This document shows, in pieces, positions 1-6,772 of a stretch of DNA of 64,000 nucleotides. The notes under the pieces were generated by a model. That model had not been told where the DNA came from, searched no databases, and was given only the letters and a program-made list of their open reading frames with translations. Origin of the DNA: a virus; the IMG/VR virus record IMGVR_UViG_3300034104_005543, positions 1 to 64,000 of that record. The stretch is one strand, 5' to 3'. The translations under genes and the position numbers were made by a program. Each line of letters starts with the position of its first letter. The stretch's first letter is position 1.

Positions 1-113
1 GCAGACAATACGACATCCTGAGTTTTTGGATTAATTAATACTTGACGGCAATTGCCATCATCGAACTTTCCAATAATTACTATGTGCTTTAATTTTGGTT
101 CTTTCTTTGCCAT
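1..113 (-). CDS. Partial hypothetical protein, cut by left window edge
   Basis: The frame opens at ATG 113 (MAKKEPKLKH...) and is still open when the window ends, after 37 codons. It is Lys-rich at the start, followed by a hydrophobic beta-like stretch (HIVIIGKFDDG). No family recognised. The 50 bases before it share a pattern (CTAAC, ATATACGC, CCCGTATAAA, ATGG) with the stretch before the mini-ORF at 996-1049, so it appears to be the next member of the cassette-like array. Confidence 0.6.
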   Translation of the reverse strand, partial: MAKKEPKLKHIVIIGKFDDGNCRQVLINPKTQDVVLS

Positions 114-178
114 GATAGTTTATACGGGTTTAAGGGTGAATTGTTGCGGGTTGCGTATATTTATTGTTAGGTGAAATG
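114..178 (-). repeat. Cassette-boundary half-site (attC-like left half)
   Basis: Immediately after the stop of the 76-aa gene the minus strand reads CACCTAAC, matching the integron R'' core RYYYAAC. It then has ATATACGC ... CCCGTATAAA, a short inverted pair. The same arrangement follows the YopX-like gene (1040-1103). No matching GTTRRRY partner is visible before the next ATG, so only half of a site is supported. Confidence 0.4.
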
Positions 179-409
179 CTATGAAAGCAACTCGTTGATA
201 ACATTATTAGCCCTATCTACCACAAATTGCGGTGGATAACATTCACCAGCATTTATGTAATCTCTTTGTGAATTGACAGACACATCTTTTAGCAATTCAC
301 GTTCTTGTTCAATCAATCGTTTTTCATTTTTATTTAGCCAAGTAACAAGGCTTCTAATGTTATCAACTGATTTAACTCTTTCAATTAGTTCTTGTGTTGA
401 AGTTTTCAT
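179..409 (-). CDS. Small hypothetical protein in cassette array (76 aa)
   Basis: Start chosen at ATG 409 (MKTSTQELIERVK); the longer frame from 445 would begin with TTG inside the attC-like site. The protein is mostly charged and helical, with a heptad-like stretch IRSLVTWLNKNEKRLIEQE around residues 20-38, and ends NVINELLS. No family recognised. Its stop codon abuts an R''-like CACCTAAC, and its start lies about 30 bases after the GTTAGGTGCA core of the upstream site, the geometry of a one-gene cassette. Confidence 0.65.
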   Translation of the reverse strand: MKTSTQELIERVKSVDNIRSLVTWLNKNEKRLIEQERELLKDVSVNSQRDYINAGECYPPQFVVDRANNVINELLS

Positions 410-432
410 ATTTTCAAAATTTGTGAGAAGCA

Positions 433-572
433 CTGCACCTAACAAGGTATTGCCAAAAGCAGGGCGTTCTCGGTTAATTAATCGTTTTTAATTCTATTGG
501 GTATTTGTGCAAGGTTGAAACTTTTGTCTTTCAAATCCCTGCCTTCGGCAATACCCGAACCGTTAGGTGCAA
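433..572 (-). repeat. attC-like recombination site (best copy)
   Basis: On the minus strand the ends are TGCACCTAAC (561-570) and GTTAGGTGCA (435-444), perfectly complementary and matching the integron cores RYYYAAC and GTTRRRY. Just inside are GGTATTGCC-GAA-GGCAGGG and CCCTGC-TTTT-GGCAATACC, complementary apart from G-T pairs. Unequal spacers (CGGTTCGG versus TT) separate the two stems, and a variable central loop of roughly 75 bases follows. Total about 140 bp, within the known range for attC sites. It lies between two small genes of the same strand. Confidence 0.7.
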
Positions 573-616
573 CCGTAAGACCGCTCCGAAGAACAGTCCT
601 ACGAACACACAAATTA

Positions 617-955
617 CTACTCGAAAGAGCGTACAACTGAAATAAACAAAGCGTCTTTTGTTTGTTGGTCTTTCGGCAATTGCTCGTAAGCAACAATACA
701 AGGGTGTTCTTTTGTTTCTGGATTTTTCACGTCTCCAAATTTCCAACCATCTTTTAATTTCTCAGCCATCCAATTGTTATGGCTGTCACACGGTTTTGAA
801 TTTGGGTTTGATAAATGGAAGTTTACGCCATTAACAGCACTCTCTTTTTGCCATTGTGGAGCATTTTCCCAACTTGGTTGTGATAAATCTCCAATGCTTT
901 CACAAAATGCCTTGTTTACTTCGTGGCACGTTTTTGCAATTTGTTCTATATTCAT
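617..955 (-). CDS. RyR-domain-like small protein
   Basis: 112 aa starting at ATG 955 (MNIEQIAKTCHEVNKAFC). The segment NWMAEKLKDGWKFGDVKN followed by HPCIVAYEQLPKDQQ and KDALFISVV is the pattern of the RyR domain (named from the ryanodine receptor) found in many phage and mobile-element proteins, where it is a small putative ligand-binding module. The exact role is unknown. It lies between two attC-like sites; the stop is about 45 bases before the R'' core of the 433-572 site. Confidence 0.7.
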   Translation of the reverse strand: MNIEQIAKTCHEVNKAFCESIGDLSQPSWENAPQWQKESAVNGVNFHLSNPNSKPCDSHNNWMAEKLKDGWKFGDVKNPETKEHPCIVAYEQLPKDQQTKDALFISVVRSFE

Positions 956-995
956 AATATTTATGGATTTTACAAAGCCCGTCCAAGGCTATATT

Positions 996-1049
996 TTAAA
1001 GAACGGCAGGTAACACAGGTTTTGCGCCAGTTTGTTTTTCTTTTTCCAT
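996..1049 (-). CDS. Mini-ORF (17 codons), doubtful
   Basis: ATG 1049 opens a short frame (MEKEKQTGAKPVLPAVL) ending in TAA at 996-998. Its leader resembles that of the partial gene at the left edge. The GTTACC core of a weak attC-like boundary falls inside it, so this may be non-coding site sequence and not a peptide. Confidence 0.25.
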   Translation of the reverse strand: MEKEKQTGAKPVLPAVL

Positions 1050-1104
1050 TTTACTTTATACGGGTTGAAAGGTTACAGTTGCGTATATTCTTTTGTTAGC
1101 GGCA
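1004..1104 (-). repeat. Weak attC-like boundary
   Basis: The minus strand has GCCGCTAAC (1095-1103) right after the YopX-like stop and GTGTTACCTGCCG near 1003-1016 before the RyR-like gene. The outer cores pair only partly and the inner stems are poor. It is listed because it sits exactly at a gene boundary in line with the two better sites. Confidence 0.35.
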
Positions 1105-1107
1105 ACC

Positions 1108-1446
1108 CTAAAAGACATTCCCGATAACAACAGTATCTTTACCAATTGCATCTAATATAGGTATTGTTTCGCTATCTTCGGGGTGTTTATAAACTGAAAC
1201 AAACATACCATCTTGAAATTGCACTGTAGAAGAATAACCAGGACAAATATGTAATTGGTCTCCTTCAAAAATTTCAGTTCCGTTTTTGTCCTTATATCCA
1301 GTTGATTGCCTTACGTATTTTATTGGTAAAACATTCCATACATCACATTTCTGATGGATGTTAGGTATTTCGTGCAAGTGATAAACCTTTTTAATAGTTC
1401 CGTTTACACTTTCAAATCCGTATTCAAATTTTATTTCTCTTTTCAT
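1108..1446 (-). CDS. YopX family protein
   Basis: 112 aa with start at ATG 1446 (MKREIKFEYGFESVNG). The diagnostic YopX segment YVRQSTGYKDKNGTEIFEGD is complete at about residues 43-62, followed by the usual beta-rich C-terminal half. YopX proteins are common small phage proteins of unknown biochemical function. The longer frame from 1488 would start inside the flanking repeat. The stop codon TAG abuts a CGCTAAC core. Confidence 0.8.
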   Translation of the reverse strand: MKREIKFEYGFESVNGTIKKVYHLHEIPNIHQKCDVWNVLPIKYVRQSTGYKDKNGTEIFEGDQLHICPGYSSTVQFQDGMFVSVYKHPEDSETIPILDAIGKDTVVIGNVF

Positions 1447-1471
1447 TTTTATTTGATTTGTGAAGAAGGGC

Positions 1472-1552
1472 AGCCGATAACAGCACATACACGCTATTTT
1501 TCCGCCCTCAACCCAACGCTCACAGCGTGTATCTGCAAAACGTTATGTGCAA
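1472..1552 (-). repeat. attC-like recombination site
   Basis: The minus strand carries GCACATAACG (1541-1550) and GTTATCGGC (1473-1481) as outer cores. Inner arms are GCAGATACACGCT and AGCGTGTATGTGC, 12 of 13 positions complementary. Asymmetric spacers (GTTTT versus T) separate the stems and the loop is 28 bases. Length about 80 bp. It starts within a few bases of the stop codon of the Zn-ribbon gene, as attC sites do. Confidence 0.65.
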
Positions 1553-1554
1553 GG

Positions 1555-1893
1555 CTACAATACATTTTCAAAATAAACCATATTGGTACAATTAGGACAT
1601 TCTAATTGATTAATCCCCAGTGGTCTTACAGCGAACCACTTTCTATTACACAAGTCGCATTTTACTTCTGATGCTTCATGTGGGTCGTAATCAGGTATAA
1701 ATATTCTGGCAATGTCCATTATTTTTTCATCGCTTGAATAATCTTCATTGCAAATATCAATTATCACCCGTTTGTAATGGTCGTTAATGTGCTTTGAAAT
1801 AGCATTATACATTTCAGGTGCTATTGAAACTCCTCCACGCTTGTAGTCTTGTTGTTGGAATTTTTTAAGGGTATCAATTATTTGTTCTTCCAT
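1555..1893 (-). CDS. Small protein with C-terminal zinc ribbon
   Basis: 112 aa from ATG 1893. The N-terminal two thirds are helical; the C-terminus has CDLC (about residues 79-82) and CPNC (about 98-101), a four-Cys zinc ribbon. No family recognised beyond that. It is the first cassette of the array next to the phage backbone. A GTTACCAGCTGG core lies at about 1930-1940, upstream of its start. Confidence 0.65.
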   Translation of the reverse strand: MEEQIIDTLKKFQQQDYKRGGVSIAPEMYNAISKHINDHYKRVIIDICNEDYSSDEKIMDIARIFIPDYDPHEASEVKCDLCNRKWFAVRPLGINQLECPNCTNMVYFENVL

Positions 1894-1927
1894 TTCGTTT
1901 CAAATTAAATTTAGTGCTGATAAACCG

Positions 1928-1942
1928 CCCAGCTGGTAACAT
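1928..1942 (-). repeat. Array/backbone junction core
   Basis: The minus strand reads ATGTTACCAGCTGGG, aligning with GTTATCGGCTG (1473-1481) and GTTACCTGCCG (about 1003-1014) at the other cassette starts. No R'' partner is visible upstream. It is therefore a plausible insertion point of the array next to the 205-aa phage gene. Confidence 0.35.
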
Positions 1943-1975
1943 AGTGGTGTTGAAAGGTGTCATATTGGTTTATAA

Positions 1976-2593
1976 TCAATAAAATTGTTTGTCTGTATTT
2001 TCTGAAGCCCATTTATCTTTACTCTCACAATGAAACTTAGTTGTGTTCAGTTTGTAATCAGGTATTGTAGCAAATGGTTTTTCTACTCCTGATGGTTCTG
2101 CCCATAGAATTCTATTATTAGGGTAAGCACAATAGTAACCGTCAAACAGTTCTATTATATGTGCTACCTTATGTTCCTGGGTGATTTCAGCGTAGGAAGT
2201 AGATATTACATCTGATGAATCGCTGTTCCAATCTATGGTAAATCTATAAATACCCTCTTTGATTTGCTTGTTTTTTAAATAAACAGAACACCGTTTACCT
2301 TTAAGAAACATAAACTCTATTGCTTCAGCTTTGTATGAAAAACAATCCCACAACTGCAATACATCAAAAGATAAGTGTTCTGACACAGGTCTATATCGAG
2401 GTATTATAGCACTAATAGGAATTTTATCATACACAGCGCCAATGTCTGTCATTACATAAAATAACAAAGCATTTGACTGCAGTGATTTAACTGCAAACGC
2501 AGTTGCTTCAATAAGTTCATCGTGTTTTTCTTTAAAGTCGTACAAATACTCTGCTCTGACAAAGCATTCTAAAGGAGGAATATTAACGTTCAT
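1976..2593 (-). CDS. Hypothetical phage protein (205 aa)
   Basis: The frame starts at ATG 2593 (MNVNIPPLECFVRAEYLYDF). It is a mixed alpha/beta, acidic, soluble protein without visible signal or membrane segment; a central stretch reads YRFTIDWNSDSSDVIST and it ends ENTDKQFY. No family recognised. It is the first ordinary-looking phage gene next to the cassette array and follows the radical-SAM gene by 22 bases, so both are probably one transcript. Confidence 0.7.
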   Translation of the reverse strand: MNVNIPPLECFVRAEYLYDFKEKHDELIEATAFAVKSLQSNALLFYVMTDIGAVYDKIPISAIIPRYRPVSEHLSFDVLQLWDCFSYKAEAIEFMFLKGKRCSVYLKNKQIKEGIYRFTIDWNSDSSDVISTSYAEITQEHKVAHIIELFDGYYCAYPNNRILWAEPSGVEKPFATIPDYKLNTTKFHCESKDKWASENTDKQFY

Positions 2594-2615
2594 AATTTAA
2601 TTTTTATGAAAATTA

Positions 2616-3467
2616 CTAAAAAATGTAACGTATAGATTCTAACGGAAAGTAGGTACCATACAACTCCTTAAATTGTCTAACTAAGTTCTTTTTAACATCA
2701 GATTTGTATCTAATATTTTCATCAGAATAATAAGAATTCTTAAGTTCTTGAATATGAGGTTTATAACATAGCTCGTTTACTTCATCACTATTTCTTTCTA
2801 CCTGTTTGTCGTTATATGTAAGAAATATACATTCTGACTTAAACTCTACACCAAGATTATGAACTTGTTTAAATAATTTTTCGTATTCCTGTAACCAACC
2901 TTTGTGATAAATAATAGGACTAAAATTTAAATGAACTTCCATGTGTTCTTGTAGATATGGAATTCTTTCTATTCTAGTTTTTATCAAATCAGTTTTAGGT
3001 TCAAGTATGGTAGAATATTCCTGCGGCATCAAACTTACCCTTATTCTATTCTTACTAGGGTCAATATTGTATTTAGTAGGAATAAATAACGACGGGTACT
3101 TTGTAGCAAAGGTAGATTTAAGACGCGGATGATCATTAAAGAATTCAAATACTTTATTCCAATCATAATATTTACTCTTAAGTGGTATATCAGTAGAACA
3201 ACCTATATCAATTACATAATATGTATCGTCACATTGATTAGGTGTTTTAGGAAAATAATGCTGACTAACCCAGTTGTCTATTGACTGTAATATATCGTCC
3301 ATATTTTCATTGACATAAATACAATCATCGTTAAATCTACCTACATAGCAGTAGCTTTTCATACAACCACCTAAACAACCGTAAATAAAATTAGGACTTA
3401 CAGCATCAGAACTACGACCATTATCTCTTGTGACAAGAGTCTTTGTTGTTTGCTTTATAATCTTCAT
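2616..3467 (-). CDS. Radical-SAM protein, spore-photoproduct-lyase-like, atypical cluster motif
   Basis: 283 aa. Near residue 30 it has YGCLGGCMKSYCYVG, with the three cysteines spaced C-x3-C-x4-C and the aromatic residue that usually follows the last Cys. Standard radical-SAM enzymes use C-x3-C-x2-C. DIGCSTDIPLK after residue 85 and RVSLMPQEYSTILEPKT after residue 140 fit the SPL/DUF-type TIM barrel (strand with an SLMP turn). The expected role is 4Fe-4S/SAM chemistry, possibly nucleic-acid repair, but the substrate cannot be read from sequence. The gene ends with the 205-aa gene downstream. Confidence 0.6.
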   Translation of the reverse strand: MKIIKQTTKTLVTRDNGRSSDAVSPNFIYGCLGGCMKSYCYVGRFNDDCIYVNENMDDILQSIDNWVSQHYFPKTPNQCDDTYYVIDIGCSTDIPLKSKYYDWNKVFEFFNDHPRLKSTFATKYPSLFIPTKYNIDPSKNRIRVSLMPQEYSTILEPKTDLIKTRIERIPYLQEHMEVHLNFSPIIYHKGWLQEYEKLFKQVHNLGVEFKSECIFLTYNDKQVERNSDEVNELCYKPHIQELKNSYYSDENIRYKSDVKKNLVRQFKELYGTYFPLESIRYIF

Positions 3468-3482
3468 AAAATTTGCATAAAA

Positions 3483-3506
3483 AAGGGAGATTACTCCCCC
3501 TTTTTA
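3483..3506 (-). terminator. Rho-independent terminator
   Basis: The minus strand reads GGGGGAGTAATCTCCC followed by TTTTTT, ending the 55-aa gene and separating it from the radical-SAM gene. Confidence 0.75.
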
Positions 3507-3537
3507 TTCTACGCACATTATCCTGAGATAAATGTTT

Positions 3538-3705
3538 TTAGTAAACTCTTACTAATAAGGTTTCAGAACCTTCGTAAGATTTACCTTCAGCATCCTTTTT
3601 GATAACCATAAACCTCATTCTTCTTGTTTCTAGAGGTTTACCGTAAGCTTCTTTAAAAGGTTTGCTTCTTTTCTTTAATGATTTTTTTGAGGGCAAAGTG
3701 TTCAT
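3538..3705 (-). CDS. Small basic protein (55 aa)
   Basis: A complete frame from ATG 3705 to TAA 3538. It starts MNTLPSKKSLKKRSKPFKEA, very basic, then has a beta-like tail RMRFMVIKK and ETLLVRVY. It is bracketed by terminators at 3743-3772 (upstream) and 3483-3506 (downstream), which supports it as a separate expressed unit. The composition suggests a nucleic-acid-binding peptide. No family recognised. Confidence 0.6.
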   Translation of the reverse strand: MNTLPSKKSLKKRSKPFKEAYGKPLETRRMRFMVIKKDAEGKSYEGSETLLVRVY

Positions 3706-3742
3706 ACTAAATAAAAATTAAAATTAAACAAATAAAACAATA

Positions 3743-3772
3743 TAAAAAGGGAGTTATTAGCTCCCTTTTTAC
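3743..3772 (-). terminator. Rho-independent terminator
   Basis: The minus strand has AAAAAGGGAGCTAATAACTC followed by CCTTTTTATA, a GGGAG/CTCCC hairpin with a T tract, directly after the 99-aa gene. Confidence 0.75.
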
Positions 3773-3791
3773 GACATCAACAACCCTACTC

Positions 3792-4091
3792 TCAATAGGT
3801 TCTTTTGTGCGCAGAACGAAACAGAATATATTTTCTACCAGCAAGTCCTCTAGATTCGAGGAAACGATCTGTAGAAATTTCATCTGTAATATGTTGAGGT
3901 AGAGTAATAATTTCATCATCTTGTTCTTCTGTGTTAGCAAGAACTAGAATCTGATTTTTTACTTTAGGTTTTTTCTCTACAATTTCATAACCAAACGGTT
4001 CAATTAAATCGTTAAGTGTTGAAAATGTAGGGTTTGATTCATTAAGAAGTACCTGAGCAATACCCAGTAGTACTACCTTTTCTTTTGTCAT
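3792..4091 (-). CDS. Hypothetical protein (99 aa)
   Basis: Starts MTKEKVVLLGIAQVLLNESN and has a central segment GYEIVEKKPKVKNQILVLAN, then an acidic stretch and a basic C-terminus (GRKYILFRSAHKRTY). No family recognised; the N-terminal helix could be a small DNA-binding fold. It follows the Myb-like gene by 47 bases and is closed by the hairpin at 3743-3772. Confidence 0.65.
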   Translation of the reverse strand: MTKEKVVLLGIAQVLLNESNPTFSTLNDLIEPFGYEIVEKKPKVKNQILVLANTEEQDDEIITLPQHITDEISTDRFLESRGLAGRKYILFRSAHKRTY

Positions 4092-4138
4092 GATTTTATT
4101 GTTTACTGTTTAGAGTTATTCAAGGTTAACTCTGAGAC

Positions 4139-4489
4139 CTATAGTTTTTGCAGAAGTTTAAATACATCTGAAAGTATTTTGTTTTTCTTGCGTTCTGAGT
4201 AAGCAGACTTTTTAGTCTTTTTAATTACAGAATCTTTGTTGATTAGATTTCTAACAACTTTTTTGTTCTTAATAGCAGTGTTCTTACTTAACAAATGAAA
4301 AGAACCTTCTTTAGAGTTAATCAACTTGGAGTAATACTGCACAGAACAACTTACTTGTGTTCTTTCCAGATTAATACCTGCAAGATAAAATGCAGTCTGT
4401 AAATTTTCTGGATAGTAGGACACATACTCTTTCAATAATTCATTTTCAGAGGTTGTCCATTTCTTACGTTTGATTTTTGGTTTTTGCAT
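4139..4489 (-). CDS. SANT/Myb-like DNA-binding protein
   Basis: 116 aa, strongly basic. Residues 8-50 (KRKKWTTSENELLKEYVS ... TQVSCSVQYYSKL) follow the SANT/Myb plan W-T-x-x-E-x-x-L-L ... Y-Y, here with the third aromatic in QYYSKL. The C-terminal half is a Lys-rich tail. Such proteins occur in phages as small DNA-binding factors; a regulatory target is not visible. TTTCACTTTTAATC, also seen before other early genes, precedes the start. Confidence 0.6.
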   Translation of the reverse strand: MQKPKIKRKKWTTSENELLKEYVSYYPENLQTAFYLAGINLERTQVSCSVQYYSKLINSKEGSFHLLSKNTAIKNKKVVRNLINKDSVIKKTKKSAYSERKKNKILSDVFKLLQKL

Positions 4490-4512
4490 GATTGCATGAT
4501 TAAAAGTGAAAC

Positions 4513-5514
4513 TTATTTATTAAATCGGTCAAAAGATTTGTCACTAATTATATTAAAAACACTATTGTTTCTAAATTCCCCAAGGTTACGAGAACCTGTG
4601 TAACTCATCGCTGTTCTTAAATAATCTCTGAAATTATCTAACCAGGTGTAGAAAGAATATTCTACTCTACGTTTAGTTACGATACCTTCTGAAGTTCTTA
4701 ATCTTTTTTTATTCCATTTCTTTTGTACTTCTTTGGTACTCATACCTCTAAACTTTTTATAGATAGGTAATTTGTATTTAAAAAGTAATTCAGCAACAGA
4801 TTGAGAAACAGGTATAAAACCAAAAAGATAGTTGTCACCGCAGGATTGTATTGTTTTGTTAAATATACTACCCAACATAACATAGTCTGCTCCTAAAGCT
4901 ATAGCTTTGATAACATCGCTGTATTTTTTCATACCACCATCTGCTACAATATAAGCAGGGTTTTTTAATTCTTTTTTAGCTGTATAACATTCTCTTATTA
5001 ATGAAGCCATTGGGTAACCAACACCTGTTTGTACTGTAGTAAGACAAGCATTACCATTACCTATTCCTACTCTAATATAATCAGCACCTGCATCAGATAA
5101 TCTTTTGTATGTTTCAGGGTTAGCAATATTACCTACCATTAAAATTATAGAAGGAAATTGTTCTTTAACAGCTCCAACTAAACATTCTAATTTATGCATA
5201 TGACCGTTTGCTATATCTACAAGGTAAGATTTACCGGGTAGAAATAAAGAATGCATATACATAAACTCAAAATCATCTAATGAAATAGATTCAAACTCGT
5301 CATTAAATTTAGATTTTACATTTCTCGGTAAACAGACACCTACATCGCAATGTCTGAACATATCTTTGTTATTAGAATCAATAACAGTATCCATAGGTGC
5401 TGTCATAATAGGAAGATCACCGCGCTGGTATATATCAATGTCTTTCCTACTATATATATCACTAACAGGAACAGGTTCAATCAAAAGATTGTCAAAATCA
5501 AATACTAGTTTCAT
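4513..5514 (-). CDS. IMP dehydrogenase / GMP reductase family enzyme
   Basis: 333 aa, a complete TIM-barrel enzyme of the GuaB/GuaC family without CBS domains. MTAPMDTVID (about residue 38), the active-site loop GIGNGNACLTTVQTGVGYP with the catalytic Cys (about 156), the phosphate-binding VADGGMKK and YVMLGSIF, and the flap-like KFRGMSTKEVQKKW are all present. The usual C-T-T after the catalytic Cys is C-L-T. Length and absence of CBS domains favour GMP reductase (GMP to IMP), but IMP dehydrogenase cannot be excluded. It overlaps the DnaA-like gene by 4 bases (ATGA). In a phage it would shift the host guanine/adenine nucleotide balance. Confidence 0.8.
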   Translation of the reverse strand: MKLVFDFDNLLIEPVPVSDIYSRKDIDIYQRGDLPIMTAPMDTVIDSNNKDMFRHCDVGVCLPRNVKSKFNDEFESISLDDFEFMYMHSLFLPGKSYLVDIANGHMHKLECLVGAVKEQFPSIILMVGNIANPETYKRLSDAGADYIRVGIGNGNACLTTVQTGVGYPMASLIRECYTAKKELKNPAYIVADGGMKKYSDVIKAIALGADYVMLGSIFNKTIQSCGDNYLFGFIPVSQSVAELLFKYKLPIYKKFRGMSTKEVQKKWNKKRLRTSEGIVTKRRVEYSFYTWLDNFRDYLRTAMSYTGSRNLGEFRNNSVFNIISDKSFDRFNK

Positions 5515-5990
5515 ATTGTTTTCTTATTTTTCTTTTTCTTTTTTGATAAACATGCTGCTATAATATCTTTGTATAATATAGTTTCAGAATTAAGCAGTTG
5601 TTTGTGTTCAATGCATTCGTAAAGCAAATCTAAACATTTTCTACATTCTTTATCTTTGATATCAATAAAGTTTTCTATTTTCTTTATAGCGTGTAGAATA
5701 GTTGTATGGTCCTTAAGTTTAAAAGCATCTGCTAAATCTTTAGTTGCTATACATCCACTAAAATTACTATAAAGAATATAAATTATAGAATGTTTTAGTA
5801 AGATAAGTTCTGAACATCTGCTTTTTGAATACAAGTCGTCGATTGTACACTTACGATCAAATAATTTATCATAATATTTTGTGTAGCAATCGTATTGATA
5901 AGATGGTTTAAATAAATCCCAGTTTGCAATAACAGGTTCTAGTTCTGTTACAAACTGTCGTAATTTAATAATAAGTTCTTGATTATTCAT
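5511..5990 (-). CDS. DnaA domain-IV-like DNA-binding protein
   Basis: 159 aa. Residues about 65-108 resemble the C-terminal helix-turn-helix of DnaA; the signature DHTTILHAIKKI (94-105) corresponds to the DnaA DHTTVxxAxxxI motif that contacts the DnaA box. No AAA+ ATPase domain is present. Likely binds DnaA-box-like sequences to act in phage replication or to interfere with the host initiator. It begins one base overlapping the upstream 32-aa frame, after AAGGAGATTA, one of the few real Shine-Dalgarno sequences here. Confidence 0.75.
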   Translation of the reverse strand: MNNQELIIKLRQFVTELEPVIANWDLFKPSYQYDCYTKYYDKLFDRKCTIDDLYSKSRCSELILLKHSIIYILYSNFSGCIATKDLADAFKLKDHTTILHAIKKIENFIDIKDKECRKCLDLLYECIEHKQLLNSETILYKDIIAACLSKKKKKNKKTI

Positions 5991-6088
5991 TAATCTCCTT
6001 CTTCGTTATTTACTCTAATTATATTAAGTTTTCTATTCTTTCTTTTAGAAATTAAACCTAATAGAAATAAATTTTGAGCAGTTTTCAT
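5990..6088 (-). CDS. Short basic peptide (32 aa), coupled to DnaA-like gene
   Basis: ATG 6088 opens MKTAQNLFLLGLISKRKNRK, ending NNEEGD and TAA that overlaps the next ATG by one base. The tight overlap and the Shine-Dalgarno encoded in its last codons suggest translational coupling, so it may act as a leader peptide. No homology is recognised. Confidence 0.4.
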   Translation of the reverse strand: MKTAQNLFLLGLISKRKNRKLNIIRVNNEEGD

Positions 6089-6133
6089 TTTTACTTTTTA
6101 AATGGTTAAATTAAATTAGTAGTCAGGACAGAA

Positions 6134-6547
6134 TTATTTATTTTTTAATCCTTCCCTATATCTTTTAACCATCATGTTATTGATAGCTTTACATTCATCA
6201 CATCTACATCCTCTTAGATAAGCACCTCTACTTGGATGTTTTTTTAATTTCTCTGTATCTATTCCTCCTAATGGTTTAATTCTTTGTTTATCAAATCCAT
6301 CTTGCCAATTATTTTTAGGAGAACCTAAAAATAAATGATTAGGGTTTACACATTTTCTATTATCACAAGTGTGACAAACATACATTCCATTAGGAATTAC
6401 ACCATTATGTAATTCATAAGATATACGATGTGCATCTATAACTTTGCTATTAAGTTTAAATGCACCATATCCTGTTTTCCCTCTAATAGCTGCTGTCCAC
6501 AACCAGCAAGTATCAGTCTTTTCTACTTTGTCAAAAAATCTTTTCAT
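6134..6547 (-). CDS. HNH endonuclease (HNH_3 type)
   Basis: 137 aa from ATG 6547 (MKRFFDKVEKTDTCWLW); the longer frame to 6598 has a less likely start. CWLWTAAIRGKTGYGAFKLN, then AHRISYELHNGVIPNGMYVC, HTCDNRKCVNPNHLFLGSP and NNWQD form the classic phage HNH_3 domain with the H-N-H residues and zinc cysteines. A C-terminal RGCRCDECKA is a second Cys cluster. Probably a free-standing homing endonuclease: it lies next to the odd tRNA-like genes, a common homing target. Confidence 0.85.
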   Translation of the reverse strand: MKRFFDKVEKTDTCWLWTAAIRGKTGYGAFKLNSKVIDAHRISYELHNGVIPNGMYVCHTCDNRKCVNPNHLFLGSPKNNWQDGFDKQRIKPLGGIDTEKLKKHPSRGAYLRGCRCDECKAINNMMVKRYREGLKNK

Positions 6548-6639
6548 ATACTTATATTTTGTAGTCACAAATATACGAACCTTCTTGTTAAGAAACAAGA
6601 GATGTAGGAGATATTTCTACCTCCCACATACAACTTGTC

Positions 6640-6769
6640 TAGCCGAGGACAGGATTCGAACCTGTATAAAAGACAAGCAGTTAGCCCTCACGATTGTAAG
6701 AGGGTTAGGGATTATGTCTATTCCCACATTTAACATACCACTGCGTATACCAATTCCGCCACCTGACTA
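6640..6769 (-). tRNA. tRNA-Leu-like gene, abnormal structure (copy B)
   Basis: The minus strand starts TAGTCAGGTGGCGGAATTGG TATACGC, the 5' acceptor and D-arm of a class II leucine tRNA, and ends with a perfect T-arm (ACAGG TTCGAAT CCTGT, 6649-6665) followed by CCTCGGCTA. The acceptor halves do not pair properly. The 3' end instead carries AGACAAG, complementary to CTTGTCT before the T-arm. The central part is too long and holds hairpins CCCTC/GAGGG and GGGA/TCCC; no anticodon arm could be assigned. Could be a decayed, chimeric or intron-bearing tRNA, or a tRNA mimic. Confidence 0.45.
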
Positions 6770-6772
6770 GGT

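Noticed and set aside
433-955. Leftward frames of 71-72 codons across 478-746
   Set aside because: They are alternative frames over the RyR-like gene end and the attC-like site and lack a protein-like pattern.
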